Part shown: positions 36,817 to 45,246 of the stretch, piece after piece
Layout of the letters: the number at the start of each line of letters is the position of its first letter
Position numbering within the stretch: the stretch's first letter is position 1
DNA from: Taklimakanibacter sp050251035
GTDB taxonomy: Bacteria; Pseudomonadota; Alphaproteobacteria; Rhizobiales; Aestuariivirgaceae
Assembly: GCA_050251035.1 (NCBI GenBank)
Contig: JBFWNN010000002.1
Location: forward strand, 1 to 64,000
Length of the DNA stretch: 64,000 nucleotides
Direction of reading: 5' to 3'
Notes under the pieces: generated by a model
Seen by the model: the letters and a program-made list of their open reading frames with translations, nothing else
Told to the model about the DNA's origin: nothing
The model's database searches: none
Position numbers and translations under genes: made by a program

Positions 36817-38010
36817 TCAGCCCTCGCTCAGGAAGCGCCCGACCTCGTCGCGGAATTTGGGCCAGCCGGGGTCGGTCTCGAGGATGAGATGGTTGCGGCC
36901 CTCCAGCGCCACGAAACGGGCGCCGGGAATGCCGGCGGCGATGAACATGCCTTCGGAAAAAGGCTGCACCGCATCGTCCTTGCAGTGGAGCACGAGGGTC
37001 GGCGCCTTGACCTGCGCCAGGAGGTTGCTGACATCGAGCGTGTCGGAGACGAAGCGCATCCGGACCGCATTGTTGGGCGATGTCGTCGTCCTCTGCAGGT
37101 CGTTGAACCACTGCATCTGCTCGGGCGTGCCGCCGGGCAGGAACATGGAGGTGAAAACCTGGCGGAAGGCCGGATTCTCCTGGCCCCAACCGGTACGCAT
37201 CAGCGTGATCAGCGCTTCCGCCTGCTCTATGTCGTCGAGCGTGCCACGGATGCGCCGGCCGCGGGCGAAGCCGCCATAGAGCACGAGATGACTGACGCGC
37301 TCGGGATATTTGGCGGCATAGGCAATGCAGACGGCAACCCCTTGCGAGATGCCGAACAAGGCGAAGCGCTCGACGCCCGACGCATCGGCGACGCTTTCGA
37401 GATCGCGCACATAGGCATCGAAGGAGATGTCGTTGACGTTCCAATCGGACAAGCCGTTGCCGCGGGCATCGTAGCGGATGAGCTGGCGCTCCGATGCCAG
37501 CCATTTCAGGAGATGGCTCCAGACCGGGCTCTTCCAGTCATATTCGAGATGATTGAGCCAGTTTCCCGCCTTCAGCACCGGCCGGCCTTCGCCCGCCAGA
37601 GCATAGGCGATGCGCACCGCATCGGCGGTGGTGCAGAAGCGGATCGCCTGGTCGGAGACGATCTCGTCGGCGGCGGGCTTCGGCTTTGCGCCGCTGCCGG
37701 CCGTCTCGCTGACCTCGCCGACGAAGCGGAAGCCTTTGCGCTGTATGGTGCGGATGAGCTTCTGCGCGGCACCGCTGTCGCCGATCGCCGAGCGGGCGGC
37801 ATTGATGCGGCTGGCGACGGTGGACAGGGAGACGATCTTGCCCGACCAGATCTGATCCAGAAGCTCGCTCTGGCTCACCACGCGGTTGCGATGCGAGATC
37901 AGATAGACGAGCAGATCGAAGACCTGGGGCTCGACCTTGACCGCCTCGGTGCCGCGCTTGAGCTCGAACACGTCCGTATCTATCTGGTATTCACCAAACC
38001 GATAGATCAC
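36817..38010 (-). CDS. winged-helix DNA-binding domain fused to an alpha/beta hydrolase
   Basis: A 397-residue protein. Residues about 1-95 form an OmpR/CadC-type winged helix (VFELKRGTEAVKVEPQVFDLL-type region, then SRINAARSAIGDSG and the IRTIQRKGFRFVGEV hairpin). Residues about 120-395 form an alpha/beta hydrolase with nucleophile GISQG, acid in HCKDDAVQPF and histidine in GRNHLI. GTG at 38010 is chosen because a run of G lies five bases upstream. It has no membrane segment. It may be a regulator whose hydrolase domain senses or breaks its own ligand. It is convergent with the decarboxylase. Confidence 0.88.
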   Translation of the reverse strand: MIYRFGEYQIDTDVFELKRGTEAVKVEPQVFDLLVYLISHRNRVVSQSELLDQIWSGKIVSLSTVASRINAARSAIGDSGAAQKLIRTIQRKGFRFVGEVSETAGSGAKPKPAADEIVSDQAIRFCTTADAVRIAYALAGEGRPVLKAGNWLNHLEYDWKSPVWSHLLKWLASERQLIRYDARGNGLSDWNVNDISFDAYVRDLESVADASGVERFALFGISQGVAVCIAYAAKYPERVSHLVLYGGFARGRRIRGTLDDIEQAEALITLMRTGWGQENPAFRQVFTSMFLPGGTPEQMQWFNDLQRTTTSPNNAVRMRFVSDTLDVSNLLAQVKAPTLVLHCKDDAVQPFSEGMFIAAGIPGARFVALEGRNHLILETDPGWPKFRDEVGRFLSEG

Positions 38011-38192
38011 TCCAACCCCCAGAAGAAGATGCCGGCCCGCCCTGGTGGCCGTGATAGTCCAAAATCGGTCCGCGTTCAAACCACGGAGTCGACCCATCAG
38101 TGCCCGCCACCATGCCCACTCGCACAGTGAAATCTTCGTGAGGCCGCAGCGAAGCCCAGCCCCCAGCTCGTTCCTCGGCGGCCGATTCCTGC

Positions 38193-39017
38193 CTAATTTT
38201 TAGTCACGGCCTTCGCCAAATCGGCATCGTGGCCGGCGCGCAGCACTTTGAGCTTGCGGGTGAGTGCTTCCCCCAGCCGCTTGGCATAGTCCTCGCCGTC
38301 CGGGGAGGACTGCCAGTCGTTCTCGATGAAGCGCGCATCGGCCCGGCCGGTCCCGGTCATCTCGACCTTCTCGGCGGCATAGCTCTGCGCCGCCTTGGCG
38401 AGGTCGGCGAGGAAGGTCTTGTCGTCGACGCCGCTATAGGGCTTGCCCGTGCCATCGGTCACATTGAGGAAGAACATCTCCTCGTCGAAAGCGGTAAAGC
38501 CGTTGCCGAGGGCCGGGTTGATCTTGGCCGCATGCTGGAAGAACGCGTCCGCCTCGGGCCCCGAAAGGGCGTGATCGAACGTGATGACGCCATAGGCCGT
38601 GTCGCCGGGGCCTTCGGGCGCGAAGTCGGTCACCAGGACGCTCCATTGCCGGAAGGTGTAGCCGAGGGCCGCGGCGAAGAGGTCGGCCGTCTTGTCGTCG
38701 ACCTCGAAGGCGGATTGCAAGGAGGCATTGGTCTCGAGCTTGTAGCCGCCCGGCATCATCAGTGTCGCGATCTTGTCGCCCGGCAGATCAAGGACCGCCA
38801 GGATCTGGGGAAGCTCGTCCTGCAATGCCGCTTGCGTGAGCTCGGCGCGCCGCGCGAAGGGAAGCTTGGCCGGGTCGATCTTATGGACGTCGAAATTCAA
38901 CACCTCGTAGGAGAAGAGAAGCGACGGACGCGGCTCCTCGCCCTCAGCCAAAGACATGGCGGCGGCGAGAAAAACAAGGCTGAAGGCGGCGAGCTTGAGC
39001 AGTTTCTGCAGGGTCAT
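38193..39017 (-). CDS. secreted protein of unknown function
   Basis: A 274-residue protein that I do not recognise. ATG at 39017 has GGAG seven bases upstream, and the first 24 residues (TLQKLLKLAAFSLVFLAAAM, cleavage near LAEG) form a signal peptide. The mature part is acidic, has no cysteines or membrane spans, and contains alternating strand- and helix-like stretches. The frame extends upstream to 39296 but without coding character. No neighbour suggests a role. Confidence 0.75.
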   Translation of the reverse strand: MTLQKLLKLAAFSLVFLAAAMSLAEGEEPRPSLLFSYEVLNFDVHKIDPAKLPFARRAELTQAALQDELPQILAVLDLPGDKIATLMMPGGYKLETNASLQSAFEVDDKTADLFAAALGYTFRQWSVLVTDFAPEGPGDTAYGVITFDHALSGPEADAFFQHAAKINPALGNGFTAFDEEMFFLNVTDGTGKPYSGVDDKTFLADLAKAAQSYAAEKVEMTGTGRADARFIENDWQSSPDGEDYAKRLGEALTRKLKVLRAGHDADLAKAVTKN

Positions 39018-39223
39018 CTGATCGCTCCACATAGGCATTGATGACGGCCGGCGGGCCGTTGTTATTCCGCACGGCATCCTTTTCCCAGACGGCCTGTCCC
39101 ATAGGGGCACGATTCTGCGAATTCCACAATGTCCCGATACATTTTCCATCCGCATAGCCGCCGCAGGCTGGGGAATAGCCGAGACGATGCGCCGTACGTC
39201 ACGAGACACGCTCTCACCGCGGC

Positions 39224-39850
39224 ATGTGGAATTGCACCATGACATTATCCGCCCTCGGACTATTCGCCGGCGCGATCCTGGCGCTCGCTCTTTCACCCGG
39301 ACCGACAGCGGTGGCTCTGGTGGCGCGGGTGGTCACCCATGGCGGGCGGAGCGTCCTGCCCTTCACCTTTGCTTTGTGGATCGGCGAGGCTTTGTGGCTG
39401 ACCATCGCCATTCTCGGCCTTTCGGTCTTCCTGCAGCAATTCGGCTGGGCCCTTGCCGCGGTCAAGTGGGCGGGCGTGCTGTTCCTTGTCCTCATGGCCG
39501 GCAGAATGTGGTTCAGTTTCGAAACGAACGCCGGACGCCCGCCTCCCGATGCGACGTCATGCATGCGGCTGTTCCTCGCCGGGCTCGCCGTCACCTTCAC
39601 CAATCCCAAGATCATTGCCTTCTACCTGGCGCTCCTGCCGGCGGTGATGGATCTGCGCCGGGTCTCGTTCAGCGACTGGGCCGCACTCACCTTGACGCTC
39701 GTCGTCATGCTGGCCGCGATCGACGGTCTCTATATTGTCCTCGCCGAGACCGCGCGCCGGCGCGTGCGCGCTATCGGCGCGCCGCGGCTCGTCCAGCGCT
39801 GCGGCGCCGTGGCCATGGGCGCTGCTGCCATGATGATCGCCCTGCGCTGA
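39224..39850 (+). CDS. LysE/RhtB-family amino-acid exporter
   Basis: A 208-residue inner-membrane protein with about six hydrophobic segments. The family signature SPGPTAVALVARVVTHGGR is at residues about 24-42, and FTNPKIIAFYLALLP marks the second conserved block. Starts at 39224 or 39239 are both possible; the second (MTLSALGLF) is more typical. The family exports amino acids and derivatives. A terminator-like hairpin follows it. Confidence 0.9.
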   Translation: MWNCTMTLSALGLFAGAILALALSPGPTAVALVARVVTHGGRSVLPFTFALWIGEALWLTIAILGLSVFLQQFGWALAAVKWAGVLFLVLMAGRMWFSFETNAGRPPPDATSCMRLFLAGLAVTFTNPKIIAFYLALLPAVMDLRRVSFSDWAALTLTLVVMLAAIDGLYIVLAETARRRVRAIGAPRLVQRCGAVAMGAAAMMIALR

Positions 39851-39853
39851 GAT

Positions 39854-39884
39854 CCTTGTCCCGGAATGACAAGGGCGACTTTTT
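39854..39884 (+). terminator. intrinsic terminator-like hairpin after the LysE gene
   Basis: CCTTGTC at 39854-39860 pairs with GACAAGG at 39868-39874 and is followed a few bases later by a run of five T at 39880-39884. It lies four bases after the stop codon. The remaining 250 bases before the sigma-factor gene show no further clear gene. Confidence 0.6.
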
Positions 39885-40138
39885 CTCACCAGACAACGTC
39901 AAAGATAACTCAAGGAAAAATCAAGGCCGCGTTCAAGCAATCCCGGATCGTCTTCCTCATACTGCAGGAGACGGCTTCTTGTCCTGCGAGACAGGTCAAA
40001 TGTACTGACGAGATACATCTCCGATGCAATGTCCGGTGAAGCGGTGATCCGCTGAGACCCGGCCTCCTTCACATCATGAGCATAGGGCAGCCAGCATTGA
40101 GCCAGTGCTGCCACAACCGTCCTGAAAAGGGTTTTCCG

Positions 40139-40714
40139 ATGCATGTCGCCTATGAGACCAACTGGAACAGCGCCGCCACCTTGCCCGCCATGGCGAGGCC
40201 GTTCGGACCGGCGGCGCCGAGCCCCCAGCGCGGCTATGCCGACGCGACCATCGTCGCCGAGCTGCCGACGCTGAAGAGATACGCTCTGCGTCTCACCAAA
40301 TGCGCCCATCTGGCCGAAGACCTGGTGCAGGATTGCTTGGCGCGCGCCTTGAGCCGGCGTCACCTCTTCAACAACGACGCCAATATCCGGCCATGGCTGT
40401 TCACCGTCATGCACAATCTCCATGTCAGCAATTGCCGGCAGGCGACGGTGCGCAGCACCTATGCCAAAGGCCAGATGGCGACCGCCTGCGAAGGCCGCGA
40501 GGCGGCGCAGGAGCATGTCACCGATCTGAACCGGGTCTATCGCGCCATCACCAGCCTGCCCAAGGAGCAACGCGACGTGGTCGTCCTCGTCACGCTGCAA
40601 GAGCTGAGCTACCAGGAAGCCGCGACCGTGCTCGCCATACCGATCGGCACGGTCATGTCGCGGCTGGCCCGCGGCCGGGACAAGATCCGCGCCATGCTCA
40701 GGTTCGAATCCTGA
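40139..40714 (+). CDS. ECF-type RNA polymerase sigma factor
   Basis: A 191-residue sigma-70 family protein with only regions 2 and 4. Region 2 includes LPTLKRYALRLTKCAHLAEDLVQDCLARAL and the IRPWLFTVMHNLH stretch; region 4 is VVLVTLQELSYQEAATVLAIPIGTVMSRLARGR. ATG at 40139 is chosen for an AAGG upstream; the frame is open from 40076. No anti-sigma factor gene is adjacent on either side, which is unusual for the class, so its control must be elsewhere. Confidence 0.88.
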   Translation: MHVAYETNWNSAATLPAMARPFGPAAPSPQRGYADATIVAELPTLKRYALRLTKCAHLAEDLVQDCLARALSRRHLFNNDANIRPWLFTVMHNLHVSNCRQATVRSTYAKGQMATACEGREAAQEHVTDLNRVYRAITSLPKEQRDVVVLVTLQELSYQEAATVLAIPIGTVMSRLARGRDKIRAMLRFES

Positions 40715-40795
40715 TTCCCTGGAAATAATTCATATTAGCATATAATTCGACCGGGGGCCCGGCGCCGGCGCGAAGCAGAACCCTTGCCCGGGGCG

Positions 40796-40810
40796 AATTA
40801 TCAGATAATT
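40796..40810. promoter_or_regulatory. 15-bp palindrome, candidate GntR operator
   Basis: AATTATCAGATAATT is a perfect palindrome around a central A, 42 bases upstream of the GntR start. A related sequence occurs just upstream of the SDR gene at 42411-42423, where the minus strand reads ATTATCATATAAT. The shared core is ATTATCA-ATAAT. Confidence 0.55.
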
Positions 40811-40852
40811 TATCGTCTTGCCAAGGCGGTTGAAATCCGCGTAACCGAAAAC

Positions 40853-41590
40853 ATGGCCAGACACCCAAGGTTGGCGCTCGGGCGGGCGCAAAAACGCAAT
40901 CTCTTCGCCCATGTCGTTGAGGAGCTCGGCACCCGCGTCATCCGCGGCGACCTCAAGCCCGACAACCCCTTTCCGATCGAGGCCGATCTCGGACGCGAAT
41001 TCGGCGCCAGCCGCTCGGTGATCCGCGAAGCGGTCAAGTCGCTGGCGGCGCGCGGCCTCATCGAATCGAAGACCAGGACCGGCATAAGGGTGATGCCGCC
41101 GACCCATTGGAACCTGCTCGATCCCGAAGTGCTGAGCTGGCGTTACAGCGTGATGCCGCCGGCGCAGTTCTACAGCGAGCTCTTCGAGATCCGCCTGATG
41201 ATCGAGCCGCAGGCGGCGGCGCTGGCGGCGAGCCGCGCCACCCAGGCCGACATCGCCGAGATGACCGAGGCCTTCGCCGAAATGTCGAAGGTGCGGGAGA
41301 CCGGCACCGCCGCGGTCGAGGCCGATCTCAGGTTCCACCGCGCCATCCTGGCGGCGGGCAAGAACGCGCTCCTCCATCAGATGGGACATCTGATCGCCGT
41401 CGGCCTCTATATCAGCCACCAGACGTCGAGCGATTCCTTCATCGTGTTCCTGCCGCAGCATGGCCAGGTGCTCGCCGCCATCCGCGCCCGTGACCCGCAG
41501 AGCGCCCGGCGCGCGATGGAGAAGCTCCTCAACGAGACGCGCGACTTCATCACCGGCCACATGAAGAACGCGAAAAGACGCGCGCGGTGA
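40853..41590 (+). CDS. GntR-family regulator (FadR/FCD subfamily)
   Basis: A 245-residue regulator. The winged helix contains GDLKPDNPFPIEADLGREFGASRSVIREAVKSL-type residues at about 30-60, and the helical FCD ligand domain with its metal histidines (LRFHRAIL, QHGQVLAAI) follows. ATG at 40853 is used; an earlier TTG at 40784 would place the candidate operator inside the gene. It is convergent with the SDR and most likely controls the sugar-acid-type genes to its right. Confidence 0.9.
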   Translation: MARHPRLALGRAQKRNLFAHVVEELGTRVIRGDLKPDNPFPIEADLGREFGASRSVIREAVKSLAARGLIESKTRTGIRVMPPTHWNLLDPEVLSWRYSVMPPAQFYSELFEIRLMIEPQAAALAASRATQADIAEMTEAFAEMSKVRETGTAAVEADLRFHRAILAAGKNALLHQMGHLIAVGLYISHQTSSDSFIVFLPQHGQVLAAIRARDPQSARRAMEKLLNETRDFITGHMKNAKRRAR

Positions 41591-41597
41591 AGTTTGC

Positions 41598-42374
41598 CTA
41601 GCCCAGCGACCAGCCGCCATCGATCAGGAGATTGGCGCCGGTGATCAGCGATGAAGCGGGCGAGGCCAGGAAGATCACCGCCCCCACCACGTCGATCGGC
41701 TCGCCGATGCGCCCCAGCGGTATGTGGCCCAGCACCTGGGTCTCGTTCCGGGGCTCGCTCAGATAAGGACGGGTGCCGTCGGTCCAGATGAAGGTCGGGG
41801 CCACGCTGTTCACATTGATCTTGTGCACCGCCCATTCGAAGGCAAGGCAGCGCGTGAGGTGATTGATCGCCGCCTTGGTCATGCAATAGATCGATTCCGT
41901 GCGCAAAGCGACGGTGCCGGCCTGCGAGCTGACATTGACGATGCGGCCGCCGCCCTGGGCGATCATCAGCCGTCCGACCGTCTGCGACATGAAGAAGGTG
42001 CCCTTGAGATTGACATTGACGGTCTGATCGAAATCCGCCTCCTTCACCTCCTCGGCCGGAGCTTCCGGACCGATCCCGACATTGTTGACCAGCACGTCGA
42101 TGCGCCCCATGGCCTTGTGCCCTTCCGCGACGCCGGCCCGGATCTGAGCGAGATCGCCGATATCCATCCTGACGGCGAGGGCGCGACGGCCCGCGGCCCA
42201 GGCGTCGCGCACGATGTCGGCGACATTGGCGGGGTCACGCACCCCGAGCACGAGATCGGCCCCGGCGCGCCAGCAGCCCTGCGCGATGGCCCGGCCGATG
42301 CCGCGCGAGGCGCCGGTGACGAGCACCGTCCTGCCGGCAAGGCTGAAATCGGGTCGATGCGGATCCTCCGCCAT
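41598..42374 (-). CDS. SDR-family oxidoreductase
   Basis: A 258-residue short-chain dehydrogenase. The coenzyme motif VTGASRGIGRAIA is near residue 17, NNVGIG at about 90, and the active-site Ser/Tyr/Lys are in VNVSSQAG and YCMTKAAI. GGAGGG lies upstream of the ATG. The Tyr sits in a YCMTK variant of the usual YxxxK. It is the last gene of a minus-strand group that contains a GMC oxidoreductase and a DapA-like lyase, suggesting a sugar-acid or hydroxy-acid pathway. Confidence 0.9.
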   Translation of the reverse strand: MAEDPHRPDFSLAGRTVLVTGASRGIGRAIAQGCWRAGADLVLGVRDPANVADIVRDAWAAGRRALAVRMDIGDLAQIRAGVAEGHKAMGRIDVLVNNVGIGPEAPAEEVKEADFDQTVNVNLKGTFFMSQTVGRLMIAQGGGRIVNVSSQAGTVALRTESIYCMTKAAINHLTRCLAFEWAVHKINVNSVAPTFIWTDGTRPYLSEPRNETQVLGHIPLGRIGEPIDVVGAVIFLASPASSLITGANLLIDGGWSLG

Positions 42375-42410
42375 GATGTCCCTCCGGCGAGATTGAATGA
42401 TAAATATATT

Positions 42411-42423
42411 ATTATATGATAAT
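42411..42423. promoter_or_regulatory. candidate second GntR-type site upstream of the SDR gene
   Basis: Minus-strand ATTATCATATAAT has ATTAT/ATAAT arms and matches the palindrome before the GntR gene in 12 of 13 positions. It lies about 37 bases upstream of the SDR start within an A+T-rich stretch. Confidence 0.45.
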
Positions 42424-42458
42424 ATCTACGCGAGCAAGGCTTGGACGCAACCAACCGC

Positions 42459-44087
42459 TCATCCCCGCGCCGCCCGCAGGATGAGCTCGGCCGCCCTCTC
42501 GCCGATCATCACCGCCGGGGCATGGGTGTTGCCCGAGACGATCGTCGGCATGATCGAGGCGTCGGCGACACGCAGGCGCTCGGCACCGTTGAGGCGCAGC
42601 TCCGGATCGACGACCGCCTCGGCGTCGCTGCCCATGCGCGCGGTACCGACCGGATGGAAGATCGTCGTCGCGATATCGCCCGCAGCGCGCATGAGGTCCT
42701 CGGGCGCGGTGATCTCGGGACCGGGCTTGAACTCGACCGGCCGATAGGTCGCTAGGCGCTTCGTCGCCATCAGGCGGCGGGCCGCGAGGATCGACTCCAC
42801 CGCCACCAAACGGTCATTCTCGGTCGCGAGGTAATTGGGCGCGATCTCGGGATGCTGGCGGGGATCGGGGGATGTGATGCGCACCGACCCGCGTGATTCG
42901 GGCCGGAGATTGCACACCGAGACCGTGATCGCCGGAAAGTCATGCAAGGGCTCGCCGAAGCGGTCGAGCGAGAGCGGCTGCACGTGGAATTCGATATTGG
43001 CGGTCGCGTAGCGCGGATCGGAGCGCATGAAGATGCCGAGCTGGCTCGGCGCCATCGACATCGGGCCCGAGCGGCGGAGCGCATATTCGAGAGCGATCCG
43101 GGTTTTGCCGCGCCAGGTCGCCTGCAGCTCGTTGAGCGTGCCGGCGCCCGATATCTTGAAGATGGTGCGGATCTGCAAATGGTCCTGGAGATTATCGCCG
43201 ACGCCCGGCATGTCCTGAACAGGCGCGATCCCATGCTGCTTGAGGAGACCGGCCGGGCCAACCCCTGAGAGCTGCAGAAGCTGCGGCGTGCCGATGGCGC
43301 CCGCCGAGAGGATGAGCTCGCCTGCGATATCGACATGCGCCGGTACGCCATCGAGCGTGAGATCGAGACCGGTGACGCGCCGGTCCGCGAAGCAGATCCG
43401 CTCGGCATGGGCGCCGGTCAGCACCTGCAGATTCCGCCGGTGGCGCACCGGCCGTAAAAAGGCGCGCACCGAATTGAAGCGGAAGCCGTTCTTCTGATTG
43501 ACCTCGAAATAGGACGAGCCTTCATTGTCGCCGCCGTTGAAGTCGTCGATCTTGGGCACGCCCAATTCCAGGGCGGCGTCACGCACGGCATCGAGGATCG
43601 GCCAGGACAGGCGCTGCTTTTCCACCCGCAGCTCGCCACCCTGGCCGTGAAACGGGCCGGCGAGACGGTGATGGTCCTCGGACTTGCGGAAGAGCGGCAG
43701 GACATCGTCCCAGCCCCAGCCCGGATTGCCGAGCTGGCGCCAGTGATCATAATCCCGCGCCTGGCCACGCATATAGATCATGCCGTTGATCGAGGAGCAG
43801 CCGCCCAGGAGCTTGCCGCGCGGATAGCCGAGGGCGCGACCGTTCAGCCCTGCCTCCTCCCGGGTGCGATAACCCCAGTCGGTGCGCGGATTGCCCATGC
43901 AATAGAGATAGCCGACCGGGATATGGACCCAGTGATAATTGTCCGAGCCGCCGGCCTCGAGCAGGAGCACACGGATCTTCGGATCGGCGCTCAGGCGGTT
44001 GGCGATGACGCAGCCGGAAGACCCCGCGCCGACGATCACATAGTCGAAGGAGCCCAGAATCTTTCTATTGGTCACGGCGGCGCGCAT
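42459..44087 (-). CDS. GMC-family FAD-dependent oxidoreductase (choline dehydrogenase-like)
   Basis: A 542-residue flavoprotein. The FAD-binding start is DYVIVGAGSSGCVIANRLS, the PS00623 region appears as PRGKLLGGCSSINGMIYMRG, and the second signature is SAGAIGTPQLLQLSGVGP. The catalytic C-terminal pair is in FHPVGTARMG and VSGNTHAPAVMIGE. ATG at 44087 precedes the FAD motif by about 15 residues; the frame is open further but without family character. It oxidises an alcohol group; the substrate is unknown. A paralogue lies at 52.7 kb. Confidence 0.9.
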   Translation of the reverse strand: MRAAVTNRKILGSFDYVIVGAGSSGCVIANRLSADPKIRVLLLEAGGSDNYHWVHIPVGYLYCMGNPRTDWGYRTREEAGLNGRALGYPRGKLLGGCSSINGMIYMRGQARDYDHWRQLGNPGWGWDDVLPLFRKSEDHHRLAGPFHGQGGELRVEKQRLSWPILDAVRDAALELGVPKIDDFNGGDNEGSSYFEVNQKNGFRFNSVRAFLRPVRHRRNLQVLTGAHAERICFADRRVTGLDLTLDGVPAHVDIAGELILSAGAIGTPQLLQLSGVGPAGLLKQHGIAPVQDMPGVGDNLQDHLQIRTIFKISGAGTLNELQATWRGKTRIALEYALRRSGPMSMAPSQLGIFMRSDPRYATANIEFHVQPLSLDRFGEPLHDFPAITVSVCNLRPESRGSVRITSPDPRQHPEIAPNYLATENDRLVAVESILAARRLMATKRLATYRPVEFKPGPEITAPEDLMRAAGDIATTIFHPVGTARMGSDAEAVVDPELRLNGAERLRVADASIMPTIVSGNTHAPAVMIGERAAELILRAARG

Positions 44088-44149
44088 CGTCCACTCAAAG
44101 GAGCTGCAAAGTGCGCCAGCTGGCCGCAGCCGGTCAATATGGCAGTTCG

Positions 44150-45088
44150 TCAGGCGGCCGCGGCGAGACCGACATCGGGAAGGCGCGGACGGGTGGCGAG
44201 CGCCTTTTTCATCATGGCGGTGACCTCGGCTTGCTCTTCTTCCGTCAGGGGCAGACGCGGCGGGCGGGTCAAGGCGGAGCCGCGGCCGGCGACCGCCTCG
44301 CACAGCTTGATGCATTGCACGAGATCGGGCCTGGCATCGAGATGGAGCAGCGGCATGAACCATTCATAGATCGCCATGGCCTCGGCGAAACGGCCCTGGC
44401 GCGCCAGGCGGAACAAGGTCTCGCCCTCGCGCGGGAAGACATTGGACAGGCCCGACACCCAGCCGACCGCGCCGACCGCGACGCTTTCGACGACGACGTC
44501 GTCGAGTCCGGCAAAGAGCGTGAAGCGGTCGCCGGTCATGTTCTTGAGGTCGATGAAGCGGCGCGTGTCGCCGGAGGATTCCTTGAAGCACACGATGTTG
44601 TCGACATCGGCGAGATCGGCCAGCATCTTCGGCGTCACGTCGATCCGATAGATGGGCGGATTGTTGTAGACCATCAGCGGCAGGCTCACCGCCTTGGCCA
44701 CGGCGCGGTAATGCGCCACCGTCTCGAAGGGCTTCGCCGAATAGACCAGCGCCGGCATGACCATGACGCCGTCGAGGCCGATGCGCTCGGCCTCGCGCGC
44801 CGTCGCGATGGCGAAGGGCGTCGTGTATTCGGCGACCCCGCCGATGACCGGCACGCGCTTGCCGGCCACCGATTTCGCCATCTCATAGACGGCGAGCTTT
44901 TCCTTCTGGGTGAGGGAGCAGCCCTCGCCCACCGTGCCGCAGACGATGAGGCCCGACACGCCGTCACGAATGAGGCCTTCGATGACGCGGGCGGTCGCGG
45001 CGAGATCGAGCGCGAATGTCCCATCTTCCTTGAACTGGGTGGTGACGGCCGGGAAGACGCCGGTCCAGGAGCAGCGGCTCGCTTTCAT
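44150..45088 (-). CDS. DapA-family (dihydrodipicolinate synthase-like) lyase
   Basis: A 312-residue class I aldolase-fold enzyme. The pyruvate-site motif is GTVGEGCSLTQKEK, the tyrosine is in VYNNPPIYR, and the Schiff-base lysine is in CFKESSGD. ATG at 45088 is chosen for AGAGGA upstream; five extra codons to 45103 are possible. In catabolic clusters such proteins cleave 2-keto-3-deoxy sugar acids or act on hydroxyproline-derived compounds, not lysine synthesis. A perfect palindrome lies upstream at 45163-45179. Confidence 0.9.
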   Translation of the reverse strand: MKASRCSWTGVFPAVTTQFKEDGTFALDLAATARVIEGLIRDGVSGLIVCGTVGEGCSLTQKEKLAVYEMAKSVAGKRVPVIGGVAEYTTPFAIATAREAERIGLDGVMVMPALVYSAKPFETVAHYRAVAKAVSLPLMVYNNPPIYRIDVTPKMLADLADVDNIVCFKESSGDTRRFIDLKNMTGDRFTLFAGLDDVVVESVAVGAVGWVSGLSNVFPREGETLFRLARQGRFAEAMAIYEWFMPLLHLDARPDLVQCIKLCEAVAGRGSALTRPPRLPLTEEEQAEVTAMMKKALATRPRLPDVGLAAAA

Positions 45089-45162
45089 GGGTATCCTCTT
45101 CACGAAGCAGTTGGCGATGAGGAGCCCTCATAAGACAAATGCCACTTATTGTCTACGAAATA

Positions 45163-45179
45163 TTTTATACAATATAAAA
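45163..45179. promoter_or_regulatory. perfect palindrome upstream of the DapA-like gene
   Basis: TTTTATACAATATAAAA has perfect 7-base arms around CAA and lies 74 bases upstream of the start at 45088. It could be a regulator site, overlap the promoter, or be part of the A+T-rich leader. The neighbouring GntR or DeoR protein may bind it; the match to the 40796 palindrome is weak. Confidence 0.4.
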
Positions 45180-45246
45180 ACTGAACACGCTTTTATCCTA
45201 ACCCTTTGAAAACAGGTGAGGTTCGGCTCTGCTGGTGAAGCAGCAA

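Noticed and set aside
44150..45088. Lysine-biosynthetic dihydrodipicolinate synthase
   Set aside because: The catabolic context with GMC and SDR dehydrogenases and a GntR regulator points to a sugar-acid or hydroxy-acid lyase of the same fold.
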